Shown: piece after piece, positions 6,014 to 13,325 of the stretch
Position numbering within the stretch: the first letter of the stretch is position 1
How the letters are laid out: each line of letters starts with the position of its first letter
Assembly (NCBI GenBank): GCA_910587485.1
Contig: CAJUKN010000033.1
Span: forward strand, 1-14,302
Length of the DNA: 14,302 nucleotides
Direction of reading: 5' to 3'
Origin: an uncultured Lachnospira sp.
GTDB lineage: Bacteria; Bacillota; Clostridia; Lachnospirales; Lachnospiraceae
Program-made: the position numbers and the translations under genes
Notes under the pieces: generated by a model
The model's input: only the letters and a program-made list of their open reading frames with translations
What the model was told of the DNA's origin: nothing
Database searches by the model: none

Positions 6014-6042
6014 TTGATAAATAAAAGTTTTAGTGCTATAAT
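6014..6042 (+). promoter_or_regulatory. Promoter of the surface-protein gene
   Basis: TTGATA (6014-6019), a 17-bp gap and TATAAT (6037-6042), with an extended -10 TG at 6034-6035. It lies 64 bp before the start codon and just downstream of the operator-like repeats. Confidence 0.65.
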
Positions 6043-6105
6043 GGCGTATAAATAGTATTAATAAAAGTACTATGTAAAAACATTATAATAAAAGGAGAAA
6101 ACAAT

Positions 6106-7476
6106 ATGAGAAAAATGAAGTTGTTAGCAGGCATTGTATTATCTGTGATTACAGTATTTACATCCGTAGGTGCTGTAAAGGCGGAGGAAGGCACAGTAAC
6201 AGATGGACCAAAAGTAAAGGTTGATATTGAAACAGAAGCAGAAGAAAGACAGATTTCTGAAGAATATTTTGAAGCGTTAAAACAATATTTAGGTTGGGAT
6301 TTTGGTGAGAATAAAGTTTCTGTACAGACATCAGATACAGTGTCATTTACGTTTGACTTGGAGGCAAGTGGATTAGTAGAGGGAGATGTTTCAACGTTAC
6401 TATTTACAGAGATACCACCATGTTATAGAGATTCTGATGGAAAATTACAGATTATACCACGTACAGAAAAAGGTCAGTTTGAGATTGCTTATGCCCAATG
6501 GAATGAGTGGGATGGTAGATGGGGTAATCACTTTTCTACGCATATAGGTACAGATGGAAAGAATACATATACTTTAGAAAATACAAAAATGTATCAATTG
6601 AGAGTCATGTTTACAGATGGAAGTTTTGAAGACCATCTTTTTATACCTGTAAATTATGAAGGATTGCAATTTGATATAGCACAATTAGAATTGGAATACG
6701 GTGGTTCCTCTGTTAAGTGGTGGCAAGAGAAATATGGTGCTGTTGAATTTTCTAATATACACTTAGCAGAAAAATCAGATGCAGATGACAACAAGCCATC
6801 TGATACATATACCTTAGACCTTTCATCTGATAATGCTGTTGTATCATCGGAAACTTTTAACACTCTTTTAGAGGAAAATAAGACAAAAGATATAGTGATT
6901 AAATCAGATAATGATGTAACTTTCACATTTACAAAAGGTACAATGAAGCCAGTAGAGGGCAAAGACAGCTATGATTTTAGTACAACAATCAATTCTGCCT
7001 ATAATACAGATTTGCCATCTTATGTGACAAGCAATAATTTTGTATCTCAGATTAATTACAATTATTCAGGCAAACTGCCGGCAGAGGCAAGTATCCGCTT
7101 TTATGCAGGAACACAGTATTCAGGCAAGACTTTGTATTATTATCTGTTAAATGAGGATAAAACATTTGCTGAGGTACAAAGTATTGTTGTAGATGAATCG
7201 GGGTATGTAACAGTAAAACAAGACCATTGCTCTAGCTATCTGCTTACAAGTGAAGAGCCAAAGATTCAAGATAACAGTACAGAAGATAATAATACAAATA
7301 ATACTGAAACATCTGGTGCAACAGAGGATAAGACATCACCAGTTACAGGCGATAATACTTCAAACAAAGAAACACCAGCAACAGGCGATAATTCCGTGAT
7401 GTTATTGTATTTATTAGCAGGTGTGTCATCAATTGGTGTGATAGTTGTGCTTGGTAAAAGACGTAAAACAGTATAA
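6106..7476 (+). CDS. Secreted cell-wall-anchored surface protein with TPATG sorting signal
   Basis: The 456-residue protein has a signal peptide (MRKMKLLAGIVLSVITVFTS, likely cut after VKA, about residue 26). An extracellular region follows with two parts: an unrecognised, Trp- and Tyr-rich segment (about 50-215) and a second segment (about 228-385) ending in DHCSSYLLT, a pattern common in clostridial surface proteins. A Thr/Asn/Glu-rich linker leads to a sorting signal TPATGD (423-428), a hydrophobic stretch and the basic tail KRRK. A second similar motif, SPVTGD, stands 12 residues earlier. The signal is a non-LPxTG variant of the (S/N/T)PxTG kind. No sortase gene is in the window, so a host sortase is needed. 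AAAGGAG precedes ATG 6106. The function is probably surface interaction, but no binding domain is identified. Confidence 0.8.
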   Translation: MRKMKLLAGIVLSVITVFTSVGAVKAEEGTVTDGPKVKVDIETEAEERQISEEYFEALKQYLGWDFGENKVSVQTSDTVSFTFDLEASGLVEGDVSTLLFTEIPPCYRDSDGKLQIIPRTEKGQFEIAYAQWNEWDGRWGNHFSTHIGTDGKNTYTLENTKMYQLRVMFTDGSFEDHLFIPVNYEGLQFDIAQLELEYGGSSVKWWQEKYGAVEFSNIHLAEKSDADDNKPSDTYTLDLSSDNAVVSSETFNTLLEENKTKDIVIKSDNDVTFTFTKGTMKPVEGKDSYDFSTTINSAYNTDLPSYVTSNNFVSQINYNYSGKLPAEASIRFYAGTQYSGKTLYYYLLNEDKTFAEVQSIVVDESGYVTVKQDHCSSYLLTSEEPKIQDNSTEDNNTNNTETSGATEDKTSPVTGDNTSNKETPATGDNSVMLLYLLAGVSSIGVIVVLGKRRKTV

Positions 7477-7518
7477 AAAATGAGATAATCTTATTTGAAT
7501 TAAGATAAATAATTATAC

Positions 7519-7553
7519 AGCACTCATGGGGTATTCCTTATGAGTGCTTTTTT
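7519..7553 (+). terminator. Terminator after the surface-protein gene / head of the Rpn module
   Basis: AGCACTCAT (7519-7527) pairs with ATGAGTGCT (7540-7548), followed by a T-run. A close copy stands before the second, truncated Rpn gene at 14040, so the hairpin belongs to the repeated Rpn block rather than only to the surface-protein gene. Confidence 0.75.
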
Positions 7554-7593
7554 ATAAGATGAAAAGAAGGAATAATAAGGTATGAGAAGTTTA

Positions 7594-7622
7594 TTGAAAA
7601 ATACAGGATTTAATGGTAAAAT
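7594..7622 (+). promoter_or_regulatory. Promoter of the Rpn-like gene
   Basis: TTGAAA (7594-7599), 17 bp, TAAAAT (7617-7622). The homologous block at 14112-14140 keeps TTGAAA-17-TAGGAT. Confidence 0.5.
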
Positions 7623-7659
7623 GATTATAAAAGAGTTTATTTAAAGGAAGGTGAAGACA

Positions 7660-8550
7660 TTGGAAAAATCAGAGAAGGAACAGCAAAAAGAACAAGCAGA
7701 GATTATGAAACGTAAAATCAAAGACAGTGTTTTCACAAACCTGTTTCAAGATAAAAAATATCTGATACAGTTGTATCAGGCACTTCATCCAGAGGATAAA
7801 GATGTCACAGAAGATAAACTAACTGATGTTACTATTGAAAATGTACTAACAGATAATATTTATAATGATTTAGGGTTTATGGTGGGTAATAGGTTACTAA
7901 TTTTAGTAGAGGCACAGTCCACATGGACTGTAAATATCATTATCAGGGCATTAATGTATCTGATACAAACCTACCATAATTATTTTGAACGTACCAAGCA
8001 AAGTCTATATAGAAGCAAAAAGGTGCAATTACCCATACCTGAGTTGTATGTGATTTATACAGGAGATAGAAAAACGAAACCATCTGAAATTTTATTGTCA
8101 AAAGAATTTTTTGGTGGAAGAGAATGTTGTTTAGATGTTAAGGTAAAAATGATATATGATGGAAAAGAAGGAGATATCATAAACCAGTATGTACTATTTA
8201 CAAAAGTATGTAATGAGCAGATAGCCTTGTATGGAAGAACACAGAAATCCATTTTAGAGGCAATCCGAATTTGTAAGGATAGAAATGTTTTGAGAGAGTA
8301 TCTTGAAAGCAGAGAGAAGGAGGTTATTGATATTATGATGGTATTATATGATGAAGAGGAGATTATGCGTTCTTATGTTGAGAGTGAAGTGCATGAAGCA
8401 GTGCATAAAGCAAGGTATGAAACTAATATAGAAACAGCAAAACGTATGTTGCTTAAAAAGAAGTATTCTTTGGAAGAAATAGCAGATTGTGCTGAGTTAC
8501 CTTTAGAAGTTGTCAAAGAATTGGAAGCTGAGTTATTTCAACGGATATAA
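7660..8550 (+). CDS. Rpn-family PD-(D/E)XK nuclease / putative transposase
   Basis: The 296-residue protein belongs to the recombination-promoting nuclease (Rpn) group, PD-(D/E)XK-fold proteins that promote RecA-independent DNA exchange. The domain fills about 20-200: FTNLFQDKKYLIQLYQALHP, YNDLGFMV with Asp70, and ILVEAQST with Glu84 and Gln86 (the family's E-x-Q), followed by an amphipathic RALMYLIQTYHNYF helix. The C-terminal ETAKRMLLKKKYSLEEIADC stretch is the usual HTH-like tail. The TTG at 7660 is preferred: AGGAAGGTG (7646-7654) is well placed for it, while the upstream GTG at 7651 lies inside that site. A partial second copy follows at 8603 and a truncated one begins at 14161. Confidence 0.8.
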   Translation: MEKSEKEQQKEQAEIMKRKIKDSVFTNLFQDKKYLIQLYQALHPEDKDVTEDKLTDVTIENVLTDNIYNDLGFMVGNRLLILVEAQSTWTVNIIIRALMYLIQTYHNYFERTKQSLYRSKKVQLPIPELYVIYTGDRKTKPSEILLSKEFFGGRECCLDVKVKMIYDGKEGDIINQYVLFTKVCNEQIALYGRTQKSILEAIRICKDRNVLREYLESREKEVIDIMMVLYDEEEIMRSYVESEVHEAVHKARYETNIETAKRMLLKKKYSLEEIADCAELPLEVVKELEAELFQRI

Positions 8551-8602
8551 TGGTGAAAGAGTAGGACTTATTTAAAGATAAGGAAAAGGTAGTCGTTGCA
8601 TT

Positions 8603-8806
8603 ATGGTGGTATTATATGATGAAGAGGAAATCACGCGTTCCTATTTGGAGAGTGAAAGACATGAAGTAAGGATTGAAGCAACATATGAAGCCAATATTAA
8701 GACAGCAAAACGATTTTTGAAGATGAAAAAACTATCTTTTGAGGAAATTGCAGTTGGTTCTGGACTTTCAATAGAAGAAGTCGAGGAATTGGCAAGTGAA
8801 TTATAA
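8603..8806 (+). pseudogene. Partial duplicate of the Rpn C-terminus
   Basis: The 67-residue frame (MVVLYDEEEITRSYLESERH...) matches the last ~72 residues of the upstream Rpn gene (MMVLYDEEEIMRSYVESEVH...) at roughly half to two thirds of positions, ending at the same C-terminus. Similarity starts just before its ATG, so the nuclease domain is missing. Ribosome-site support is weak (AAAAGG about 11 bases upstream). It is probably a remnant of a tandem gene copy. It could be a stand-alone DNA-binding tail if translated. It is followed by a terminator. Confidence 0.6.
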
Positions 8807-8857
8807 TAAGAGCCAATTCATATTTTTAAGTCAATAAAATATAAAAGATGGAAGTCT

Positions 8858-8886
8858 GGTGCTTGAGTTTTTCAAGCACCTTTTTT
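8858..8886 (+). terminator. Terminator after the Rpn genes
   Basis: GGTGCTTGA (8858-8866) pairs perfectly with TCAAGCACC (8872-8880), loop GTTTT, followed by TTTTTT. Confidence 0.85.
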
Positions 8887-9448
8887 AAATTCTTTTGGTC
8901 TAATCCTTAAATACAGTTGTTTTGATTTTAACAAAAATCGTTTGAAGCAGTATTGGTAAAGTGAGCTGTTGTGTATTTGGGTATCTTAATAATGTAGGGG
9001 TATAATATTTCAATTGATTTCATGTAGACTATATTCGATTTAACATTATTTCTAATTGTTCTAATTTAATCTTTTGGCGTTTTGAGTTTGACTATATTTG
9101 AATTGATTTTTTCTTATTTTGATTTCAGTTGTTTTAATAGAAAATATTATAGGAACTCTCTTTTTTGATTTGTCACAATTTAGTTATAGATAGACGGTGA
9201 CTTTTTAGCACTCATATTTTATACGAAGGCTGTTCACTTTTAAAAATGCCCGAAAAATGGCTAAAAAATCCTATTTTTATAAAAGTTGCAATTATTAAAT
9301 GAAAAAAGTTATGGAGTTTGTCACTTTGCAATATTGGAACTTTAAAATTTCATGTTACTAAATTATAGGAACTTTCATTTTATAAGATTCATATACAGTT
9401 ATATTTTTTGTAGCAAAAATAATGTTTTATAGATTGGAGGTAGTAAAT
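8887..9448. other. AT-rich intergenic region with three TAGGAACT-like motifs
   Basis: No gene is seen. It holds ATTATAGGAACTCTC (9146-9160), ATATTGGAACTTTAA (9331-9345) and AATTATAGGAACTTTC (9361-9376), all in one orientation, and TTTGTCAC at 9171 and 9317, the same word as the element-end sites. The purine/pyrimidine bias (T-rich plus strand) is opposite to the regions left of it. Confidence 0.5.
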
Positions 9449-9910
9449 ATGATGTATGCAGTGATATCAGAGAAAGATAATCAGACAAGTTTTGCATATT
9501 TTAAGAGTAAAAAGATACCACAAGCGAATTTTATTTCTGTATCAAACTTACAAAAATTAATACAGGTATTAAGTGCTGGGGATATGGTGCATGTAGTAAG
9601 TGTAGACCGTTTTCCAAGTGTAGAGACATTTATAAATTTTGTCACTATACTTTTTAAAATGGATGTATCAATGAAGATATTGGAACAGCCTTATCTTGAT
9701 ATTGTAAATGGAAAGCGTTATAAGTTTGGTATTGAAGGACATTTAAAAGCGTTAGCTGAGTTGGAACATGTTAATATCAATCGCTTAATAGTAGTTTTGA
9801 AGTGTAATTCTACGGGAAATCAATATATATACAGATGTGTGACCGACATTACAGTTGGTATTCTTGCAAGGAGTTACGCAGCGGATGGGATATTGCATCG
9901 TGGGAAGTAA
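9449..9910 (+). CDS. Serine-recombinase-like protein, probably catalytically defective
   Basis: The 153-residue protein resembles the N-terminal resolvase/invertase domain. YAVISEKDNQ (3-12) aligns with the usual YARVSTKDQ, with Ser7 as the nucleophile position. GDMVHVVSVDRFPSVETFINFV (44-65) aligns with GD.LVV..LDRLGRS..., and MKILEQPYLD with the following strand. The first arginine (R in YARVS) is Val5 and the second Arg of DRxxR is Ser57, so cleavage activity is doubtful. The C-terminal 60 residues are not recognised. The start at 9449 follows GGAGG (9436-9440); an earlier in-frame ATG at 9422 has no ribosome site. It stands before a short tyrosine recombinase and between two groups of TAGGAACT-like motifs. 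It may be a regulatory or structural recombination protein. Confidence 0.55.
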   Translation: MMYAVISEKDNQTSFAYFKSKKIPQANFISVSNLQKLIQVLSAGDMVHVVSVDRFPSVETFINFVTILFKMDVSMKILEQPYLDIVNGKRYKFGIEGHLKALAELEHVNINRLIVVLKCNSTGNQYIYRCVTDITVGILARSYAADGILHRGK

Positions 9911-10254
9911 GATATAAGGCGGCTTTGTATTGACAGGAAGCGGGCTGCTAGTATCAATTTTATGCTTGCACATATTGTCTTACATTGGCTTTTATGGACT
10001 TTGGCGGGGACTGCTGCCACTGTAGGGCAAAAAGCAATTTTTGGGCGAAATACGGCTGTCAAGTCTGGTTCGTTTTTGTACGGTATTAGGAACTATGGCG
10101 CAATTATGGGATTTAAGATTTGTTTTAGCTGTTTTATGGAACTTTCGAGGTGTAGAATTAGGAACTATGGGAAATGTTGAGGTATTGCAGATTTATATTG
10201 ATGTATATAAGTGATATGTTTGGAATGAATGTATTTTAGATTGGAGTGGATAAG
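9911..10254. other. Intergenic region with three more TAGGAACT-like motifs
   Basis: The first ~170 bases are richer in G and C than the surroundings and hold only short overlapping frames, none with a ribosome site. Then come TATTAGGAACTATGG (10084-10098), TTTTATGGAACTTTCG (10132-10147) and AATTAGGAACTATGG (10156-10170), all on the plus strand, directly before the tyrosine recombinase gene. They resemble the motifs at 9146-9376 and may be its binding sites. Confidence 0.45.
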
Positions 10255-10839
10255 ATGAATAAAAGAACAAGAGCAATTGATGAGGAAACATATAAACATA
10301 TTATTTCAACTATGCAAAAAGGTTTTAAGTATGAGGGGGTACAATACAAGCCGAATGAAAGAATTGCGACTGTGCTGCAGCTTGAGTATAATCTGGGGTT
10401 GCGTGTTGGTGATATTTTAAATCTGACAATGGATTCTTTTATGAGAGATGGCAACCGGTATCGACTTGATATGCATGAACAAAAGACTGGCAAATATCGC
10501 AATTTTACAGTGCCAGTGAAAGTTTATAATTTTATTCGTGATTATGCTTATGATAACAGCATTAGCCCGAAAGCAAGATTGTTTCCCATAACAGAAAGGG
10601 CGGTATTAAAACATCTCAAAGTAACCTGTGAATATCTTAAAATTAAGGGGATAGGCTCACACAGCTTTCGCAAGGCATTTGCCACAAATGTGTATGTAAA
10701 TAATCATTATAATATTGAACTGGTAAGAGTGCTGCTCCAGCACTCCAGCGTAACTGTAACACAGAGATATATTGGAATCGGCAGTAAGGAACTTGAAGAT
10801 GCTATTGAGAAAAATATTAGCCTTTGTAAGATAGAATAA
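10255..10839 (+). CDS. Short tyrosine recombinase (catalytic domain only)
   Basis: The 194-residue protein consists of the phage-integrase/XerC-like catalytic domain, with all active-site residues: Arg50 (LGLRVGDIL), Lys77 (EQKTGKYRNF), His136 and Arg139 (HSFRKAFAT), His163 (LLQHSSVTVTQ) and Tyr172 (RYIGI). The usual N-terminal core-binding domain is absent, as in the FimB/FimE class of inversion recombinases. The start at 10255 follows TTGGAG with an 8-base gap; GTG 10246 overlaps that site. It is not the element's integrase, which lies at 11623. The nearby repeated TAGGAACT-like motifs and the serine-recombinase-like gene suggest a local recombination switch or cassette, which is inference. 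Confidence 0.8.
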   Translation: MNKRTRAIDEETYKHIISTMQKGFKYEGVQYKPNERIATVLQLEYNLGLRVGDILNLTMDSFMRDGNRYRLDMHEQKTGKYRNFTVPVKVYNFIRDYAYDNSISPKARLFPITERAVLKHLKVTCEYLKIKGIGSHSFRKAFATNVYVNNHYNIELVRVLLQHSSVTVTQRYIGIGSKELEDAIEKNISLCKIE

Positions 10840-10927
10840 ATAAAAGAATATAGATTTGGTAATGAGTAGATTTATGGAAAAGTTGTCATTGTGTACTAAT
10901 TTTTATGTATTTTTTGTAAGGATTTGT

Positions 10928-10949
10928 AATAAATCTGGATAGATTTATT
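10928..10949 (+). terminator. Weak AT-only hairpin after the short recombinase gene
   Basis: AATAAATCT-GGAT-AGATTTATT is a perfect 9-bp stem followed by TTTTCGTTT, 89 bp after the stop. It is too A/T-rich to be a strong terminator. Confidence 0.35.
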
Positions 10950-11044
10950 TTCGTTTATGTAAGAAAAAAAAGAAAGTATAAGATGTTAAAGGTAATAAAG
11001 AAAGTATAGCTAAGCGGATATTCGCAATCTACGCTACTTGCTCA

Positions 11045-11163
11045 TAACCTCATAGCTGCTATCGTAGCTTTTCAGTGGGAGCTTATACTCCCACTGAAAC
11101 AAGGAAGTCCCCCCCACTTATGTCTTTGCAACATTGAAGTGGGGGACTTCCTTGATGAGGTTA
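11045..11163 (+). ncRNA. Cloverleaf-like structured element (possible IS200/IS605 right end or omega-RNA remnant)
   Basis: Four helices abut without unpaired bases between them. TAACCTCAT (11045-11053) closes with ATGAGGTTA (11155-11163). Inside are AGCTGC-TATC-GTAGCT (11054-11069); a perfect 12-bp stem TTTCAGTGGGAG/CTCCCACTGAAA with a 6-base loop (11070-11099); and a long hairpin CAAGGAAGTCCCC.../GGGGACTTCCTTG (11100-11154) with an inner ATGT/ACAT helix. It is far richer in G+C than its surroundings. The GTGGGAG hairpin followed by GGAAGTCCCCC resembles structured right ends after tnpB in IS200/IS605 elements, but no tnpB is present. Transcription is not shown, and folding as single-stranded DNA is equally possible. 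Strand is uncertain. Confidence 0.5.
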
Positions 11164-11402
11164 AATTTTGAGATATTTTACTGAGAATGAAAGGAATATG
11201 CAAATAGCAACAAAATAAATGTAAAAATTGGATTGAATTTTTGTGAGAAGTACACACTACACATTTATTCTATTGAGAGTTAATATCGCTACGGTTAAGA
11301 ACATGGTCTGTATGCTGAAAAATAAAGGTTTATGAGATTGGATTTGTTTGAATGCTTTATGCGATGCGGGTTATTATTCACATCTTTTAAATGAAAGGAG
11401 TA
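11164..11402. other. Leader region of xis-int
   Basis: No gene is seen. A weak promoter candidate, TTGAAT (11348-11353), 17 bp, TTATTA (11371-11376), precedes the excisionase gene. Confidence 0.3.
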
Positions 11403-11408
11403 ATGGAT

Positions 11409-11600
11409 GTGGATAAAGATAACGTTTTAAAGCCAATGCAAGTTGCGGCGATACTTGGCTTAAGCAAGAACACTGTGTATAAGCTGCTGAAGAATAAACA
11501 GATACCAGCGGTTAAGATTCAACATCAATATTTAATATTGGAATCTGATTTGTTTGAGTGGCTGCATTCAAATGTTGACTGTGAGATAACTTTAGAGTAA
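11409..11600 (+). CDS. xis: Excisionase-type helix-turn-helix protein
   Basis: The ~63-residue protein is of the MerR-like excisionase family (HTH_17 type): LKPMQVAAILGLSKNTVYKL, LLKNKQIPAVKI, then LILESDLFEWL, the winged-helix pattern of small DNA-bending directionality factors. GTG 11409 is preferred because AAAGGAG (11394-11400) is 8 bases before it. ATG 11403 is only 2 bases from that site, and ATG 11391 precedes it and has no site of its own. ATG 11403 remains possible. The integrase gene begins 22 bases after the stop, so the two are co-transcribed. It probably directs excision of the element. Confidence 0.8.
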   Translation: MDKDNVLKPMQVAAILGLSKNTVYKLLKNKQIPAVKIQHQYLILESDLFEWLHSNVDCEITLE

Positions 11601-11622
11601 ATGAAAGAGGAGGTTTGCTGTT

Positions 11623-12855
11623 ATGAGCAATATTGTAAATTGTAGTGTTGATAAATTGGCAAGCGGTGCATATCGTGCAAGAAAAATGTATAAGGGACAA
11701 TCAATTACATATGTAGGTGAGGTGGGGGAGAGTATCGCTGATGTAAAAAGAAAATTTAATCAACTTTTTGAGGATACTATCCGAAATGGAACAGTGAGTA
11801 GTCACTGGAAGGTGATGAAATGGCTGGATTACTGGCTGGAAACTTATAAGAAACCTTTAGATTTTGAGAAAGAACAGTTACGCAACAAAACAAAGGGCGG
11901 GCGAGTGTCCGCAAGTTCTTATTCCAGAATGAATCAGACATATAAGAGTCAGATTAAAGAAACAAGAGAGGGGAAATTATTATTAAGAAAACAGCTTCAG
12001 GCGGTAAAACCAGATGATATCCAACGTTTGATTAATGAGTTGGAAGAAAAGGGGTTATCCGATTCTACTGTAAAGAAAGCACAGAATTTCTTAACAGCCG
12101 CATTTAATGAGGCAATGAAGAATGGATATATGTTGAGTAATCCTGCTTTATATGTCAAAAGAAATGGATTGATTCATGCAAGTAATGGAGAAAATCAAAA
12201 GGTCAATATATTAACGGCTGATGAAGTAAGTGTGTTTGTTGAGGAAGCATTAAGGGTAGATGAAAAAGGAAATGCGATTTATCCATATGGAGCAGGAGTT
12301 GTTCTTCAGTTGGCGATTGGGTGTAGAAGCGGTGAGTTGAGAGCATTAGACTGGGAACATGTAACAGAAGATATCATTAACATTCAACATTCAGTATCAT
12401 GGGTTAAGAATTTTGATGAAAGTGACTCATCTGCAAAGAGAACCAAGCCATATATATCTACTACAAAGTCAAATTCAAGCAGAAGAAAGATTCCTTATAA
12501 AAAGGGCAGTATTATTGATAAATGTTTAGATATTTTAAGAAAAAGATGTGAAGGGATAGAAAATACATATAATCTGGTTATGCCTACATCAAAAGGATGG
12601 TATTTGACACCGAATAACTATAATAATCAAATAAAAAAGATTGTAAGTAATATTAATGCAAATTCACTTTCCAGTCATTCTCTAAGACATACCTTTATTT
12701 CACTTTTGGTGAATGATGAGAATAGAGATTTGGCTACGATTGCTTCTTTAGTAGGTCATGGAGATATCAGGGTGACGCTGCATTATGCAAATCATACAGA
12801 TATGGAAAAGAAGAAGGAAACTTTAAATGTAATATCAGGGTTAATGAGTCAGTAG
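11623..12855 (+). CDS. int: Site-specific tyrosine integrase of the element
   Basis: The 410-residue protein has the full layout of ICE/phage integrases: an N-terminal arm-binding part (about 10-55), a SAM-like core-binding domain (about 60-175, with an extended loop near 78-105), and a C-terminal catalytic domain with Arg235 (IGCRSGELRALDW), Lys282 (TTKSNSSRRKIP), His352 and Arg355 (HSLRHTF), His379 (LVGHGDIRVT) and Tyr388 (LHYANHT). It is complete and probably active. A GAGGAGG site precedes ATG 11623. It follows xis and lies 280 bp from the right tRNA-Cys repeat, so it should join the element's site to the tRNA-Cys 3' part. Target assignment is from position and the repeats. Confidence 0.9.
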   Translation: MSNIVNCSVDKLASGAYRARKMYKGQSITYVGEVGESIADVKRKFNQLFEDTIRNGTVSSHWKVMKWLDYWLETYKKPLDFEKEQLRNKTKGGRVSASSYSRMNQTYKSQIKETREGKLLLRKQLQAVKPDDIQRLINELEEKGLSDSTVKKAQNFLTAAFNEAMKNGYMLSNPALYVKRNGLIHASNGENQKVNILTADEVSVFVEEALRVDEKGNAIYPYGAGVVLQLAIGCRSGELRALDWEHVTEDIINIQHSVSWVKNFDESDSSAKRTKPYISTTKSNSSRRKIPYKKGSIIDKCLDILRKRCEGIENTYNLVMPTSKGWYLTPNNYNNQIKKIVSNINANSLSSHSLRHTFISLLVNDENRDLATIASLVGHGDIRVTLHYANHTDMEKKKETLNVISGLMSQ

Positions 12856-12864
12856 TATTTTATG

Positions 12865-12903
12865 AAAAAGAGTTTGCGATTTTAGTTTTGCAAACTCTTT
12901 TTT
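12865..12903 (+). terminator. Terminator of the xis-int operon
   Basis: AAAAAGAGTTTGC (12865-12877) pairs with GCAAACTCTTTTT (from 12890), loop of 12 bases, followed by a T-run. Confidence 0.85.
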
Positions 12904-13064
12904 GATAGGATGAGTTGATTTTTGGTTCTATATTTGCTATTTTTTAAGAAGGCGGGGTATGTTAGTGATAATAGATTCTTACTGTAAAGAAAGTAAAAGC
13001 TCGTGTTTAGACTTTTATAATAAATGTGATAATGAATTAAGATATATTTTTATGGATATAAAGG

Positions 13065-13083
13065 TTTGTCACGAATTTGTCAC
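13065..13083. promoter_or_regulatory. Paired TTTGTCAC sites, candidate integrase arm sites (right end)
   Basis: TTTGTCAC occurs at 13065-13072 and 13076-13083, 11 bp apart, as at the left end (463-481). It lies 54 bp inside the right repeat. A short inverted repeat AAGCC/GGCTT follows at about 13105-13124. Confidence 0.45.
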
Positions 13084-13136
13084 AGCCCCTTAAAATTCCT
13101 TGAAAAGCCTATAAACACTGGCTTACAGGGGCGTTT

Positions 13137-13186
13137 GGCGTGGGTCTGCAACACCTTCATCACCAGTTCGAATCTGGTTGTCGCCT
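13137..13186. repeat. attR: displaced 3' part of tRNA-Cys
   Basis: This is the anticodon arm, T-arm and 3' acceptor of tRNA-Cys, from GGCGTGGGTCTGCAAC onward, without a 5' half. Two mismatches to 232-281. It marks the right end of the first element and the left end of the next. Confidence 0.8.
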
Positions 13187-13190
13187 CTTA

Positions 13191-13229
13191 TAAAATCCCC
13201 ATAAACATTTGAGTTTGTGGGGATTTTAC
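13191..13229 (+). terminator. Second copy of the tRNA-Cys terminator
   Basis: The same TAAAATCCCC/GGGGATTTTA stem as at 285-325, with one extra T in the loop. Confidence 0.7.
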
Positions 13230-13325
13230 TTTTTTGAAAGTTGATTTTAAAATTTGTCATAAAAATAACCATGACCTCAAATTATGTTTGTATAATATAG
13301 AAAAACTCTATTGCGATACTAATTT

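Larger units (their letters stand above)
232..13136. mobile_element. tRNA-Cys integrative element (~12.9 kb)
   Basis: The element is bounded by direct repeats of the tRNA-Cys 3' part (232-281 and 13137-13186, two mismatches in 50 bp). It carries an excisionase/tyrosine-integrase pair next to the right repeat, as is usual for tRNA-targeting integrative elements. Cargo includes a methyltransferase, an amidoligase, a GGCT-HTH fusion, a surface protein, an Rpn-like nuclease and two further recombinase-type genes. No relaxase, type IV secretion or replication gene is visible, so it is probably mobilised by other elements or no longer mobile. The exact crossover point inside the repeat is not known. 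Confidence 0.75.

Noticed and set aside
9929..9957. TTGACA followed 17 bp later by ATCAAT as a promoter
   Set aside because: The -10 matches poorly and no gene start follows closely; the next gene is 300 bp away.
9962..10180. 72-residue plus-strand frame rich in hydrophobic residues
   Set aside because: There is no ribosome site before the ATG, and it spans the repeated TAGGAACT motifs; all three frames are similarly broken.
10246..10254. GTG start for the short tyrosine recombinase
   Set aside because: It overlaps the TTGGAG ribosome site, which is correctly spaced for ATG 10255.
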